Shown here: positions 31,850 to 40,189 of the stretch, one piece after another
Position numbering within the stretch: position 1 is the stretch's first letter
Layout of the letters: the number at the start of each line of letters is the position of its first letter
From: an uncultured Bacilli bacterium
GTDB taxonomy: Bacteria > Bacillota_I > Bacilli_A > RF39 > UBA660
Assembly (NCBI GenBank): GCA_934154785.1
Contig: CAKPGL010000006.1
Span: 1-42,229 of the forward strand
Direction: 5' to 3'
DNA length: 42,229 nucleotides
The notes under the pieces: model-generated
Seen by the model: the letters and a program-made list of their open reading frames with translations, nothing else
What the model was told of the DNA's origin: nothing
The model's database searches: none
Made by a program: the position numbers and the translations under genes

Positions 31850-32057
31850 AGTTTGCGACAAATGCAAAGCAACTAATTTAAAAACTTTAATACCAAGATT
31901 AAAAGAAATTGATAGTTCTGCAGAAATTGTTATTGGATGTCAAAATTTTTGTGGTATTGGTGCTAAAAAATCTTTTGTTATTTGTAATCATAAACCCATT
32001 GTTGCGGAAAATGAAGATGAATTAATTACAAAGATAAAAGAAGAATTAAGTAAATAA
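31836..32057 (+). CDS. DUF1450 family protein (YuzB-like)
   Basis: A 73-aa cysteine-containing protein: CDKCKATN near the start, then GCQNFCGIGAKKSFVICNHKPIVA (residues 36-59). This matches the DUF1450/YuzB pattern of a small thioredoxin-fold-like protein of unknown function. ATG 31836 with AGGTGA five bases upstream, inside the end of pduL, so the two are co-translated. Confidence 0.75.
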   Translation: MNQFRVCDKCKATNLKTLIPRLKEIDSSAEIVIGCQNFCGIGAKKSFVICNHKPIVAENEDELITKIKEELSK

Positions 32058-32061
32058 AAAT

Positions 32062-32099
32062 AAAACTTTATACTAGTAAATTGGTATAAAGTTTTTTAT
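32062..32099. terminator. Bidirectional terminator pduL unit / PBP gene
   Basis: Perfect 12-bp stem (32062-32073 with 32084-32095), 10-nt loop, T-run on the plus strand and A-run before the stem for the minus strand. Confidence 0.8.
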
Positions 32100-34057
32100 T
32101 CATCTTCTTTTATAGTAGGAATTACATCATCTAGTGATATGTTATCATTTCTTGGTTCTGTTCCTTTTATATAATACATTATCTTTTTTCTTTTAGAGTC
32201 ATTAGTTGCTAATTCGCCGGTAACAGGGTCGGTTAATACGCCAACTACATTGTTTGGCATTTCATACCACTCACTATTTTTATCTTTTAAATAACCTTCC
32301 ATGGTTTCTATCCAAATTTTTTTAGATATTTTACCTTTATCACTTTCAATTCTTCTATTGTTATCATAACCAGTCCAAACACCTACAATCAAATCTTTAT
32401 TATAACCAAATATTAAACGGTCGTAATCAGTGGAACCTGTTTTAACAGCATATTTGTTAGTCATTTGTGCAGCATAATTTATCATAGTAGGGTAATCATA
32501 ATCAACTAGTTCTTTGGAATAAGTACAAGTTAATAGTTCATTTAACACGTAAACAATACCACGATTTAATACGTTTTCCTTTGTTTCCTCTGCTTGATAC
32601 AAAATATTTCCATTTTCATCTTCAACGCGACTAATTAAGCGTGGTTCAATCTTATATCCTTCATTAGCAAAAGTAGCATAAGCACTAGTCATATCAATAA
32701 TATTTATTTCCTTTGTTCCTAACGGTAATGAAGGTATAGCTTCTAATTTTGCATTTATTCCTAGACGTTTGGCAGTATCCACTAAAGTATCTTCTCCAAG
32801 AAATATATGTGCTTTAACAGCATATATATTATCAGAATAAGCAATTGCTGTTGCAAGAGTAATATCTTTATTAGGATAAGTATTATTATAATTATTTGGT
32901 GTATAAGTTTGATTGTTAGAAAATGTAAAAATAGTTTTTTCACTGGTGAATTTAGTAGATGGTGTAAAACCATTTTCTAAGGCTGCATAATATAAGAATG
33001 GTTTCATAGTTGAACCAACTTGTCTTTTAGACATAGTCGCTCTATTATATTGACTAGTAGCATAATTTTTACCACCTGCTAAAGCTAAGATATGACCAGT
33101 TTGAGGATCCATTACAATGCTTGCTAATTGTAGCTCATCTTCATCTTTCATATTCTTTTTAATACTATTATCTAAAATAGTCTGAGCATTCATATCTAAA
33201 TAGGTATATATTTTTAAACCACCAGTTTCTAAGAAAGTAGCGGGGATAGTTTTAATCTTATAAAGTTCATCTAAAACAGCATCTTGATAATACATAATAG
33301 TAGTATTATTGTTTACATTTTTATTTCCTAAATAAGTAAGAATTTCATTACTAGCGTTTTGTCTTTCTTCTTCAGTTATATAATTATTTTGTTCCATCGC
33401 ATATAAAATTGTTGCTTGTCTATTTTTAGCGGCTTTTTCATTAGCAAAAGGAGAATAATAACCAGGGTTCTTAGGAATACCCGCTAAAATTGTTGCTTCT
33501 GCTAAAGAAAGGTCACTAGCACTTTTACCAAAATAATAGTTACTAGCATTTTCTATACCAAATATACCACCATAATTAATGGTATTTAAATAACCTTCTA
33601 ATAGTTCATCTTTACTATAATGTGATTCTAGACGAATAGTTAACCAAGCTTCTTCTATTTTTCTTGCCCAAGTTTTATCAAATGTTAGAAATAAGTTTTT
33701 AGCATATTGTTGTGTAATAGTAGAAGCACCTTGTAATTTGCCTTTGTTTTTAAAATTTATATAAAGTGATTTTACTATTCTTAGAAAGTCAAATCCATGA
33801 TGTCTATAGAATTTTTTATCTTCAATAGCGATAGTGGCGTCTACTAAATATGGTGAGATATCTTCAAGTTTTATCCACTTATCAGTAGTATCAGCATTAT
33901 ATGTATTACCATTTATATCATAAAAAACAAATTTATTAGCGGAGTTAATAGCGAGTTTTGGTGTAAATCTAGCATATAAATAAATACCACTATATATAAT
34001 TATTCCGACAAATATAATCCAACAAAAAATAGTAATCCACTTCTTAAATCTTCGCAT
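32096..34057 (-). CDS. Class A penicillin-binding protein (PBP1A family)
   Basis: Bifunctional peptidoglycan synthase of 653 aa. A short cytoplasmic start and membrane anchor (residues 8-29) are followed by the glycosyltransferase GT51 domain. That domain has AIEDKKFYRHHGFD (catalytic Glu79) and QGASTITQQYAKNLF. The transpeptidase domain has the acyl-serine motif STMK near residue 348, SDN in AYSDNIYAV and KTGS near residue 536. It polymerises and cross-links the wall outside the membrane. The C-terminus is short, with no extra domains. Start has GGATGGTGAG upstream. Monocistronic. Confidence 0.94.
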   Translation of the reverse strand: MRRFKKWITIFCWIIFVGIIIYSGIYLYARFTPKLAINSANKFVFYDINGNTYNADTTDKWIKLEDISPYLVDATIAIEDKKFYRHHGFDFLRIVKSLYINFKNKGKLQGASTITQQYAKNLFLTFDKTWARKIEEAWLTIRLESHYSKDELLEGYLNTINYGGIFGIENASNYYFGKSASDLSLAEATILAGIPKNPGYYSPFANEKAAKNRQATILYAMEQNNYITEEERQNASNEILTYLGNKNVNNNTTIMYYQDAVLDELYKIKTIPATFLETGGLKIYTYLDMNAQTILDNSIKKNMKDEDELQLASIVMDPQTGHILALAGGKNYATSQYNRATMSKRQVGSTMKPFLYYAALENGFTPSTKFTSEKTIFTFSNNQTYTPNNYNNTYPNKDITLATAIAYSDNIYAVKAHIFLGEDTLVDTAKRLGINAKLEAIPSLPLGTKEINIIDMTSAYATFANEGYKIEPRLISRVEDENGNILYQAEETKENVLNRGIVYVLNELLTCTYSKELVDYDYPTMINYAAQMTNKYAVKTGSTDYDRLIFGYNKDLIVGVWTGYDNNRRIESDKGKISKKIWIETMEGYLKDKNSEWYEMPNNVVGVLTDPVTGELATNDSKRKKIMYYIKGTEPRNDNISLDDVIPTIKEDE

Positions 34058-34145
34058 TTTCTCACCATCCTAAATTTAGTATTCTACAAAAAAATAAAAT
34101 TTATTAATAAATTTAAAAAAATATGTATAAAAAAATATAAAGTTA

Positions 34146-34154
34146 TGCTATAAT
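34146..34154 (+). promoter_or_regulatory. Extended -10 promoter of the argS operon
   Basis: TGC-TATAAT (34146-34154) without a good -35, 27 bases before the ATG. No T-box-like leader precedes argS. Confidence 0.55.
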
Positions 34155-34180
34155 TACATTCAGTTAAAAGGAGAGAGGAA

Positions 34181-34558
34181 ATGTCTAAGATAAATGGCTG
34201 TATAAATTTACAAAAAGATGGTGAAATTATATATAGTAATTTTCCTATTAAAGGAATAAAAACTAATGACAAAATTGTCTATAAAGAAAACGATATTAAT
34301 GTAACTATTTTTTTAGATAATAATACAATAGAAATGAAAAGAAGAACAGGTGACTATATTATTGAATTAATGTTCTTAGATGGTAAAGCCACAAGTGGCA
34401 ATTATCATTTAATAGAATATAAAAATAGTATTAATCTTAATATAGAAACTCTATCATCAAGTAATCAAGATAACAAGATTATTTTAGATTATAATTTATC
34501 TATGGCAGAAGAATTTATTGGACATTTTACTTTTTCTTTAGAATTTGAGGTGAAATAA
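34181..34558 (+). CDS. YwiB-like DUF1934 beta-barrel protein
   Basis: A 125-aa soluble protein expected to be a small lipocalin-like beta barrel. The alternating pattern (NVTIFLDNNTIEMKRRTGDYIIELMFLDG, then LNIETL and FTFSLEFEV) and the position directly before argS match YwiB/DUF1934 of Bacilli. Function unknown. AGGAGAGAGG precedes the ATG. The stop overlaps the argS start by one base (TAATG). Confidence 0.75.
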   Translation: MSKINGCINLQKDGEIIYSNFPIKGIKTNDKIVYKENDINVTIFLDNNTIEMKRRTGDYIIELMFLDGKATSGNYHLIEYKNSINLNIETLSSSNQDNKIILDYNLSMAEEFIGHFTFSLEFEVK

Positions 34559-36249
34559 TGGTTTTAAAAGAAGTTATAAAAAGTACTATTTGTAGTTATT
34601 TTAATAATGAAATAGATTCTAGTAGTGTTATTATTGAAAATCCTAAAGAAAGAAAATTAGGTGATTTGGCTTTACCTTGTTTTACTTATGCTAAAATACT
34701 TCATAAAGCACCAAATGTTATTGCTAATGAAATTAAGGAATATTTAGATAATAATTGTTCCATATTAGAAAGGGTAGATGCTGTTGGAGGCTACGTTAAC
34801 ATCTTTTTAGATAAAAAAGAAGTAGCGGATAAGGTTATTAATAAAATAATAGAACAAAAAGAAAATTATGGCTATAGTGATTTAGGAAATGGTAAAACTA
34901 TAGTTATTGATTATTCTTCTCCTAATATAGCTAAACCTTTTGGTGTAGGACACTTAAGAAGTACTGTTATTGGTAATGCTTTAAAAAACATTTGTAAGAA
35001 AAATGGTTACGATGTTATTGGTATAAACTATTTAGGTGACTGGGGTACACAATTTGGTAAGATGATTTGTGCATATAAACTTTGGGGTGATCCGGAAAAA
35101 GTAGCGGCTAATCCTATTGATGAATTAAAAAATCTATATGTAAAGTTTCATGAAGAAGCAGAGAAAGACCCTAGTTTAGAAGACGCTGGTCGTAGAGAGT
35201 TTAAAGCTTTAGAGGATGGCAATCCTGAGTCATTAAAACTATGGAAATGGTTCCGTGACGAATCATTGGTTGAATTTAAGAAGACTTATTCATTATTAGG
35301 AGTAGATGATTTTGATTCTTGGCAAGGTGAGTCTTTCTACAATGATAAAATGGCACCAGTTGTAAAAGAACTTGAGGATAAGCATTTACTTGAAGAGAGT
35401 GAAGGAGCAATGATTGTTGCTTTAGATAATGATTTACCTCCAGCTTTAATTAAACGTAGTGATGGAGCAACTTTATATATAACTCGTGATTTAGCTGCTG
35501 CTATTTACAGAAAGAAAGAATACAATTTTACTGAAGCTTTATACGTAGTTGGCAATGAGCAATCTTTACACTTCAATCAATTAAAACAAGTTTTAAGTAA
35601 AATGGGTTATCCTTGGAGTGATAATATTCATCATATATCATTTGGACTTATTCTTCAAAATGGTAAAAAGATGTCTACCCGTCACGGTAAATCAGTAAAA
35701 TTACAAGACGTATTAGAAGAAGCTGTTAGTCTTTCTAAAGAATATATGCTTAATAGAAATTCTTCTTTAGATAATATTGACTATGTAAGTGAGAAAGTTG
35801 GTGTCGGTGCGGTAATTTTTAATGATTTAAAAAATTATCGTATTAATGATATTGAATTTCATCTAGAAGATATTTTGAAATTTGAAGGTGAAACAGGTCC
35901 TTATATTCAATATACTTATGCTAGAATTATGTCACTTCTAGAAAATAAAAAGAGTATTAAAGTTTCTTTTGATAATGTTACATTTAATGAATACGAGTGG
36001 TATTTAATATTTAATTTATATCAATTTTCAGACGTTATTAGACGTGCTAAAGAAAATTATGATCCAAGCGAAGTTGCAAAATATTTAATAGATCTTGCTA
36101 AAGACTTTAATAAGTGGTATGCTTTAGAACGTATGATAGATGATGATATAGAAAAAACCGAGAGTCGCTTGTTAGTTGCGGAAGCCACTGCAATAGTTAT
36201 TAAGGAAGGTATGCGTCTACTTGGAATTGAAGTATTAAATAAAATGTAG
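34558..36249 (+). CDS. argS: Arginyl-tRNA synthetase
   Basis: Class I aminoacyl-tRNA synthetase charging tRNA-Arg; 563 aa. The N-terminal Add-1 domain precedes the ATP site SSPNIAKPFGVGHLRST (HIGH-type motif GVGHL near residue 137). KMSTRHGK (near residue 380) is the KMSK-type loop, common in ArgS. The C-terminal anticodon-binding domain has GPYIQYTYARIMSLL and DFNKWYALER. GAGGTGA precedes the ATG. rpoE follows after 10 bases. Confidence 0.97.
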   Translation: MVLKEVIKSTICSYFNNEIDSSSVIIENPKERKLGDLALPCFTYAKILHKAPNVIANEIKEYLDNNCSILERVDAVGGYVNIFLDKKEVADKVINKIIEQKENYGYSDLGNGKTIVIDYSSPNIAKPFGVGHLRSTVIGNALKNICKKNGYDVIGINYLGDWGTQFGKMICAYKLWGDPEKVAANPIDELKNLYVKFHEEAEKDPSLEDAGRREFKALEDGNPESLKLWKWFRDESLVEFKKTYSLLGVDDFDSWQGESFYNDKMAPVVKELEDKHLLEESEGAMIVALDNDLPPALIKRSDGATLYITRDLAAAIYRKKEYNFTEALYVVGNEQSLHFNQLKQVLSKMGYPWSDNIHHISFGLILQNGKKMSTRHGKSVKLQDVLEEAVSLSKEYMLNRNSSLDNIDYVSEKVGVGAVIFNDLKNYRINDIEFHLEDILKFEGETGPYIQYTYARIMSLLENKKSIKVSFDNVTFNEYEWYLIFNLYQFSDVIRRAKENYDPSEVAKYLIDLAKDFNKWYALERMIDDDIEKTESRLLVAEATAIVIKEGMRLLGIEVLNKM

Positions 36250-36259
36250 GAGGATTACA

Positions 36260-36715
36260 ATGGGATTAAAAGATATGAAATTAGAAGATTTAGAATTAAT
36301 GTCTTATACAGATTTAACTTATAAAATTTTAAAGGAAGAAAAGAAACCTTTAAATACGCCAACTATTTTTCATCATATTTGTGATTTGTTAGGATATTCA
36401 AATGAAGAATTTGAAGATAAAATAGGAGATTATTATACTTCTCTTACTATTGATAAAAGATTTATTATGTTAGAAACTGGTGAATGGGATTTAAGAGAAA
36501 ACCATTCTGTAGAATTAAATCTTGAAGACGAAATCGTCGATGAAGAGGAAAACGAAGAAGAAACAGAAGAATCTGAAACAGATGAAGAAGAAAATGAAGA
36601 AATGGATGTTGAAGATGATTCTTTAGACTCTACTTTGGAGGATGACTTAGAAGATTCTGACGATGATATGGAAGATTTGTCAATTTTAGATGAAAATGAA
36701 TTAGAAGCTGAGTAG
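36260..36715 (+). CDS. rpoE: RNA polymerase delta subunit
   Basis: A 151-aa accessory subunit of RNA polymerase in Bacilli that speeds core recycling. The folded N-terminal HARE-HTH domain (residues 8-85: LMSYTDLTYKILKEEKKPLNTP, ending RFIMLETGEWDLRE) is followed by an Asp/Glu-dominated, presumably disordered tail (residues 92-151). AGGAGG precedes the ATG. Position behind argS is conserved. A hairpin formed by the last codons terminates the unit. Confidence 0.93.
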   Translation: MGLKDMKLEDLELMSYTDLTYKILKEEKKPLNTPTIFHHICDLLGYSNEEFEDKIGDYYTSLTIDKRFIMLETGEWDLRENHSVELNLEDEIVDEEENEEETEESETDEEENEEMDVEDDSLDSTLEDDLEDSDDDMEDLSILDENELEAE

Positions 36716-36729
36716 GCTTCTTTTTTATT
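36703..36729 (+). terminator. Terminator after rpoE
   Basis: Stem AGAAGC/GCTTCT (36703-36708 with 36716-36721) spanning the stop codon, then T-run. Confidence 0.7.
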
Positions 36730-36770
36730 TATTTGATTTTTAGTTATAATCTTATAACCTACAAAAACTA

Positions 36771-36799
36771 TTGCAAGACAACAAAAAAAATGATATCAT
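36771..36799 (+). promoter_or_regulatory. Sigma-A promoter of the lipoprotein gene
   Basis: TTGCAA (36771-36776), 17 bp, TATCAT (36794-36799) with TGA extended -10. It predicts a leader of about 170 bases before the ATG at 36979. Confidence 0.6.
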
Positions 36800-36962
36800 T
36801 AATACGTAAGGTAAAGAAATACCTTGGTAGTATTTGCGTGAAAACTTATATATTTTAATTTACGAATCAACAATTATACAATTAGCTGTATAATAATTCA
36901 AAAATATAAATAGAAAGGGGTTAATCAATAATAGAAATTAATTAATATTTCTATAAGATTAA
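36800..36962 (+). promoter_or_regulatory. Structured 5' leader with three hairpins
   Basis: Hairpin 1: AATAC/GTATT enclosing AAGGTA/TACCTT (about 36800-36835). Hairpin 2: TTATACA/TGTATAA within 36870-36900. Hairpin 3: TTAATC plus ATAGAAAT pairing with ATTTCTAT plus GATTAA (36921-36962). The only good Shine-Dalgarno, AAAGGGG (36914-36920), lies immediately before hairpin 3, which separates it from the start codon. No known riboswitch family was recognised. Confidence 0.45.
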
Positions 36963-36978
36963 TTATACGAAAAAAAAC

Positions 36979-37596
36979 ATGAAAAAACTAAAGACTTTAT
37001 TACTTGCGTTTGCTGTAATTGTCACGCTTGTGGCTTGTTCACCTAAAAATGGAACTGGTGAAAATGTTGATGAAAAAAGCAATACAAACACAGTTGAAAC
37101 AAACGAAAATAGGGAACTATTACCAAACACATATAAATTTCCCGAAAAGGAGTTATACATTGATATTCCAGATTATAGCCATATTGAAAGTGGATATACT
37201 GAGTTGTTCAAGAATAGAGAAAATAAATATGTTACTATTACATACTCGGACGACAATACTTTTGAAAACGTAAAAGAAGTATTTGATAGTTTGTACCCTA
37301 AGTTTAAAAATAATGTTTCAAGTTGGCATAGTATAAATGATGAAACTTTTACATCCGTAGAGAATGTTGAAATCAATGGTATTTCTGTTCAAAGAGTTAT
37401 AGGAACTGTTGAATATGGTATATTAGATAAATATGATTGCTACCTTTATGGTTATAGTTTTATTTTCGAAGGAGTACCTTGTGCGATAATAGGTGTTGTA
37501 ACAGATTTAGATCAACCACAAAAAGAAATTGACGAATTAACCGATATTGTCGATGCAATGATGAAATCCGTAAGAAAAACGTACAAAACAGAGTAG
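36979..37596 (+). CDS. Putative lipoprotein, unknown function
   Basis: A 205-aa exported lipoprotein. Signal peptide KKLKTLLLAFAVIVTLVAC, with lipobox LVAC (Cys20), followed by a Ser/Asn/Glu-rich linker (residues 21-45). A globular domain of about 150 residues has IPDYSHIESGY and a closing DELTDIVDAMMKSVRKTYK helix. The style resembles small lipoproteins of clostridial gut bacteria. No ribosome site lies in the normal window: the closest, AAAGGGG, is 59 bases upstream beyond a hairpin. Codon and base use look less AT-biased than neighbours, suggesting import. No neighbours explain its role. Confidence 0.65.
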   Translation: MKKLKTLLLAFAVIVTLVACSPKNGTGENVDEKSNTNTVETNENRELLPNTYKFPEKELYIDIPDYSHIESGYTELFKNRENKYVTITYSDDNTFENVKEVFDSLYPKFKNNVSSWHSINDETFTSVENVEINGISVQRVIGTVEYGILDKYDCYLYGYSFIFEGVPCAIIGVVTDLDQPQKEIDELTDIVDAMMKSVRKTYKTE

Positions 37597-38060
37597 TAAT
37601 TGAAGCAACCGTCTCTCTGACAGCATTTATGTTTGCTATTGTTAATTTACTCACTGTTATAAGTAATTTGTATGGTACAGGCAAAAATAAGCATTGCGAT
37701 AAATATTGTTACCAAGGAACTGTCGCAATACAGCTATTTATATGCGTTAACTAGGTCAAATGATAGTCTTGTAGCAATTAGTTTAGGTTCTAATGACGTA
37801 AAGGGAAATGTTATACTGTTTTTACAGAAATCCAAAATATTGACAAACCTGCTGAAAAAAACAGCAGGCAGTACCTGAACTCTACATTTGAAGAATGATA
37901 AATGCTCCCAAAATTGTTGCTATAGGGTTTGCAAAATATTGGTCAATGATGATTGAAATCTTGCTATGCAAAAGTAGTAGAATGGATTTCTACAAAAGTA
38001 AAATAAAAACTGATAAAATGTCAAAGTTAAAAGTTGATAAATTTTATCAGTTTTTATTTT
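37597..38060 (+). other. Decayed, probably imported sequence without an intact gene
   Basis: No convincing gene. Short open stretches in different frames look protein-like but are broken. One at about 37604-37745 reads TVSLTAFMFAIVNLLTVISN and ends at a stop; another near 37815-37895 reads IQNIDKPAEKNSRQYLN. This suggests remnants of one or two genes. GC content looks higher than in the surrounding operons. A 7-bp hairpin (37848-37854 with 37862-37868) and the long inverted repeat at 38000-38060 also lie here. Confidence 0.4.
38000..38060. repeat. 19-bp perfect inverted repeat
   Basis: 38000-38018 pairs perfectly with 38042-38060, with a 23-nt loop. Arms are flanked by A-runs and T-runs so it could terminate transcription on either strand. 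It marks the right edge of the odd 36.7-38.1 kb stretch, 25 bases before the ireB promoter. Confidence 0.7.
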
Positions 38061-38084
38061 AACATTTATGTCATGCTTTTATAG

Positions 38085-38113
38085 TTGCTAAAAATAGTAA
38101 TTCATGATAAAAT
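38085..38113 (+). promoter_or_regulatory. Sigma-A promoter of the ireB operon
   Basis: TTGCTA (38085-38090), 17 bp, TAAAAT (38108-38113) with TGA extended -10. Confidence 0.65.
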
Positions 38114-38141
38114 GAAGGTGAATTTGCAAGAGGGTGATGAT

Positions 38142-38384
38142 ATGGACGAAACTAAGATATACAATACTGAAGAGTTTCAAGATGCACTTGCTGTTGAAAC
38201 ATTAAAAGAAGTAATACAAGTTTTAGAAGAACGTGGTTATAATCCAATTAATCAGATAGTTGGTTATTTAATGAGTGGAGATCCTGGCTATATTTCAAAT
38301 TATAAAGGAGTACGTAATAAAATAAGTAAATTTGAACGTACTAAATTACTAGAAATATTAGTTAAGAGTTTTATTGAAAAATGA
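38142..38384 (+). CDS. ireB: IreB family regulatory phosphoprotein
   Basis: An 80-aa protein (UPF0297/YrzL family), a substrate of the PASTA kinase IreK in enterococci, where it modulates cephalosporin resistance. TEEFQDALAVETLKEVIQVLEERGYNPINQIVGYLMSGDPGYIS (residues 9-52) is strongly diagnostic. ATG 38142 with GAGGGTGATG upstream; the frame is open farther upstream but lacks a ribosome site. Its stop overlaps the ruvX ATG (ATGA). Confidence 0.92.
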   Translation: MDETKIYNTEEFQDALAVETLKEVIQVLEERGYNPINQIVGYLMSGDPGYISNYKGVRNKISKFERTKLLEILVKSFIEK

Positions 38385-38818
38385 GATGCTTAGGCCTTGA
38401 TTTAGGTACAAAAACTTTAGGTATTTCTTTGAGCGACGCGACTTGTACAATTGCCTCAATTTATGGAACATTACGTTTTAATGAAGGGGACTTTGATTCT
38501 CTAATTATGCCACTAAAAAAAATAGTTGAAGAATATAAAGTAGGAAAGATTGTTTTAGGACTTCCTAAAAATATGAATAATACTATTGGTGAGAGTGGAG
38601 AACGTTGTTTATTATTTGGCAAAAAAATTAGTGAATCTTTAAATATTCCTGTAGTTATGCAAGACGAACGCTTAACGACAGTTGAAGCAACACATTATAT
38701 GTTAGAGGCTGATATGTCACGTGGAAAACGTAAGAAAAAAATAGATGGTTTAGCCGCTAATATAATTTTGCAAACATATTTAGATAAAGAGAAAGGTGAT
38801 AATAATGGAAAATACTAA
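38381..38818 (+). CDS. ruvX: Holliday junction resolvase-like RuvX (YqgF)
   Basis: A 145-aa RNase H-fold nuclease acting in pre-16S rRNA maturation and/or recombination. LGLDLGTKTLGISLSD (residues 4-19, first catalytic Asp), VLGLPKNMNNTIGE (near residue 58) and MQDERLTTVEA (near residue 94), with a late Asp in KKKIDGLAA, complete the family set. Part of the conserved ireB-ruvX-yrzB string; overlaps both neighbours. Confidence 0.93.
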   Translation: MRCLGLDLGTKTLGISLSDATCTIASIYGTLRFNEGDFDSLIMPLKKIVEEYKVGKIVLGLPKNMNNTIGESGERCLLFGKKISESLNIPVVMQDERLTTVEATHYMLEADMSRGKRKKKIDGLAANIILQTYLDKEKGDNNGKY

Positions 38819-39101
38819 CGAAAAAATGACATTTAAAGTTATAAATGATGAAGGAAAAGAAACAGAATGTGAGGTATTATTTACTTTTGATTCTGATGAA
38901 ACAAAGAAAAGTTATATAGCATATACAGATAATACTATAGATGAAAATGGTAATACTAAGGTGTATGCTTCTATATATACACCAAATGAAGAACCTATGA
39001 ATTTAATTCCAATCGAAACAGAAAAGGAATGGAAAATTATTGAGACAATTTTAAATACTTTACAAGAACAAGCTAAAGAAAGTATGAAAGCAGACGAATA
39101 G
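38805..39101 (+). CDS. DUF1292 protein (YrzB-like)
   Basis: A 98-aa acidic cytoplasmic protein of the DUF1292 family. Recognisable parts are the CEVLFTFDSDETKKSYIAYTD strand-turn-strand and KVYASIYTP. Function unknown, but the gene almost always follows ruvX in Bacillota. ATG 38805 has AAAGGTGA six bases upstream; the in-frame GTG at 38796 is part of that site. Overlaps ruvX by 14 bases; mltG follows after eight. Confidence 0.88.
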   Translation: MENTNEKMTFKVINDEGKETECEVLFTFDSDETKKSYIAYTDNTIDENGNTKVYASIYTPNEEPMNLIPIETEKEWKIIETILNTLQEQAKESMKADE

Positions 39102-39109
39102 TTCTTTAT

Positions 39110-40189
39110 ATGAAGAAGTTAACTATTAAAATTAGTGCTATAATCGGGGGGATATTTTTAGCTCTTGTAGTATCATGCTTTTTAATTTATAAAGTAGAAA
39201 CTGGTCGAGTAAGTAGTAATGATTCTTTAAAAGAGATTATTATTGAAAATGGTCAGAATTATTATTCTATATCTAGTAACTTAAAGGAAAATAATTTGAT
39301 AAAATCAGAATGGTTTTATAAGTTATATGTAAAATTACATAAACCTGCTTCTTTGCAAGCTGGTAAATATTATTTGAGTGAGTCAATGGGTGTTAAAGAT
39401 ATTGTTGATAAGTTATCTAAAGGAAGTAATTATAATCCAGACGCAATTAGGATTACTTTTAAAGAAGGCATTAACATGCGTGGTATTGCTAAAATAATAA
39501 GTGAAAACACGAATAATACAATAGATGTTGTTTACGATACCTTAAAAGATACAACGTATTTAGATAGTATTATCGAAAAATATTGGTTTTTAACTGATGA
39601 GATAAAAAATAAAAATATTTATTATTCATTAGAAGGTTATTTATTTCCTGATACTTATGAATTTATAAATAAAGATGTAACTGTTAAAGATATATTTAAT
39701 GTTATGTTAGCAGAGATGAATAAAAAATTAGAGCCTTATAAAGAAGAAATAGAAAAATCAAAATATTCTGCTCATCAATTATTAACACTTGCATCTATTG
39801 TAGAGTTAGAATCTGCTAGTAGTGTTGATAGACCTAAAGTAGCAGGTGTATTTTATAACCGTTTAAATAATCATGATTCTTTAGGTAGTGATGTAACTAC
39901 TTATTATGCTGCTAAAATCGATTTAAATGAAAGAGATTTGTATCAGTCGGAAATAAACGATTATAATGCTTACAATACAAGAAATGCTAATATGGCTGGA
40001 AGATTACCAGTTGGTCCAATTTGCATTCCTAGCTTAAGTAGTATAGTTGCTGCAATAGAACCAGAACAAACAGATTATTATTTTTTTGTTGCCGATAAAT
40101 ACAAGAAAACTTATTTTAGTAAAACTTATGCTGAGCATTTAGAAATTATAGCGCGTTTGAAAGCGGAGGGTTTATGGTACACTTATTAG
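39110..40189 (+). CDS. mltG: Endolytic murein transglycosylase MltG
   Basis: A 359-aa membrane-anchored lytic transglycosylase that cuts nascent glycan strands outside the membrane. Membrane helix at residues 8-27, LysM-like region to about residue 110, then the YceG catalytic domain. That domain has LEGYLFPDTYEF and LLTLASIVELES (catalytic Glu near residue 231). VAGVFYNRLN, SLGSDVTTYYA and NTRNANMAGRLPVGPICIPS complete the family blocks. No clear ribosome site, so it likely depends on coupling from the DUF1292 gene. Overlaps trmR by 16 bases. Confidence 0.93.
   Translation: MKKLTIKISAIIGGIFLALVVSCFLIYKVETGRVSSNDSLKEIIIENGQNYYSISSNLKENNLIKSEWFYKLYVKLHKPASLQAGKYYLSESMGVKDIVDKLSKGSNYNPDAIRITFKEGINMRGIAKIISENTNNTIDVVYDTLKDTTYLDSIIEKYWFLTDEIKNKNIYYSLEGYLFPDTYEFINKDVTVKDIFNVMLAEMNKKLEPYKEEIEKSKYSAHQLLTLASIVELESASSVDRPKVAGVFYNRLNNHDSLGSDVTTYYAAKIDLNERDLYQSEINDYNAYNTRNANMAGRLPVGPICIPSLSSIVAAIEPEQTDYYFFVADKYKKTYFSKTYAEHLEIIARLKAEGLWYTY

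Noticed and set aside
34058..34181. T-box or other riboswitch before the argS unit
   Set aside because: The intergenic stretch is short and AT-rich, with a promoter directly before the first gene and no T-box sequence or specifier stem.
34084..34272. Small minus-strand reading frame between the PBP and ywiB-like genes
   Set aside because: It is antisense to the promoter and start of the DUF1934 gene, has no ribosome site, and reads like low-complexity AT-rich translation.
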